Shown: in pieces, positions 5,764 to 5,808 of the stretch
Numbering within the stretch: position 1 is the stretch's first letter
Layout: every line of letters begins with the position of its first letter
Source of the DNA: Anaerolineaceae bacterium
GTDB lineage: Bacteria > Chloroflexota > Anaerolineae > Anaerolineales > Anaerolineaceae
Direction: 5' to 3'
Length of the DNA: 5,808 nucleotides
Assembly (NCBI GenBank): GCA_021107195.1
Contig: JAIOTF010000188.1
Coordinates: 1 to 5,808, forward strand
Notes under the pieces: generated by a model
What the model was told of the DNA's origin: nothing
The model's database searches: none
The model's input: only the letters and a program-made list of their open reading frames with translations
Position numbers and translations under genes: made by a program

Positions 5764-5808
5764 ATCAACATCGAAAATCATACCATAGAAGTTTTGGCGG
5801 AACTGACA

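Larger units (their letters stand above)
5591..5808. other. Right-hand end with no confident gene; possible mobile-element or gene start at the edge
   Basis: No frame from 5621 to 5710 looks coding. From 5749 a forward frame is open to the edge after a TAA at 5746 and reads NIENHTIEVLAELT from 5767, which has protein-like composition. It has a GAGGTGAG Shine-Dalgarno-like stretch (5753-5760) but no ATG, GTG or early TTG in frame; ATC codons sit at 5764 and 5770. A reverse frame is also open from the edge to a stop at 5665-5667 (47 codons). Neither is long enough to call. If the forward frame is real, it is an uncommon start or the gene begins with a transposase-like sequence. No family was recognised. 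Confidence 0.3.

Noticed and set aside
1..5808. CRISPR array, tRNA or rRNA
   Set aside because: No regularly spaced repeats and no cloverleaf or rRNA-like stretch were seen on either strand.

Overview
The window looks like a piece of a bacterial chromosome with mid-range base composition, compact operons, good Shine-Dalgarno sequences and sigma-70-type promoters. The combination of a corrinoid-type UroD/MtaA protein, a G3E GTPase and a short malic enzyme suggests an anaerobe. A member of the Chloroflexota (Anaerolineae-like) is my best guess, but it is an impression from protein style and was not tested.

Layout. Positions 4094 down to 1 hold a leftward operon. A promoter (-35 TCGACA, -10 TATAAT) is overlapped by a 7+7 bp palindrome. 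It is followed by a SIS-domain sugar-phosphate-binding protein (4019-3228), a DeoR/GlpR-type repressor (3207-2416), a UroD/MtaA-like methyltransferase-family protein fused to a C-terminal thioredoxin-like domain (2375-1008), and a CobW/G3E-family GTPase (997 to the left edge, incomplete). The gaps are 20, 40 and 10 nt, each start has its own Shine-Dalgarno sequence, and no terminator is visible between the genes. Co-transcription is therefore likely. Positions 4134-5477 hold the divergent, rightward gene for a malic enzyme of the short type without a phosphotransacetylase domain. It has its own promoter (TTGTCC, 17 bp, TATAAT) and a strong terminator at 5555-5590. Positions 5591-5808 have no confident gene. 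They contain two inverted-repeat structures and, at the right edge, what may be the beginning of a mobile element or another reading frame.

How the genes may work together. The UroD-like protein keeps two of the three zinc-ligand positions of MtaA-type methylcobamide methyltransferases. The GTPase is of the metallochaperone / cobalamin-protein maturation class. The pair therefore looks like part of a corrinoid-dependent methyl-transfer system whose other components would lie beyond the left edge. Having a sugar-phosphate type regulator and a SIS protein at the head of the same operon is unexpected. It suggests either that a phosphorylated sugar is the inducing signal or that the substrate is carbohydrate-derived. 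The malic enzyme (malate to pyruvate and CO2) is central metabolism and may be unrelated.

The items most worth a second look are the UroD-thioredoxin fusion with its altered zinc site, the altered cysteine motif of the GTPase, the palindrome over the operon promoter, and the mutually exclusive pairings at the right edge.
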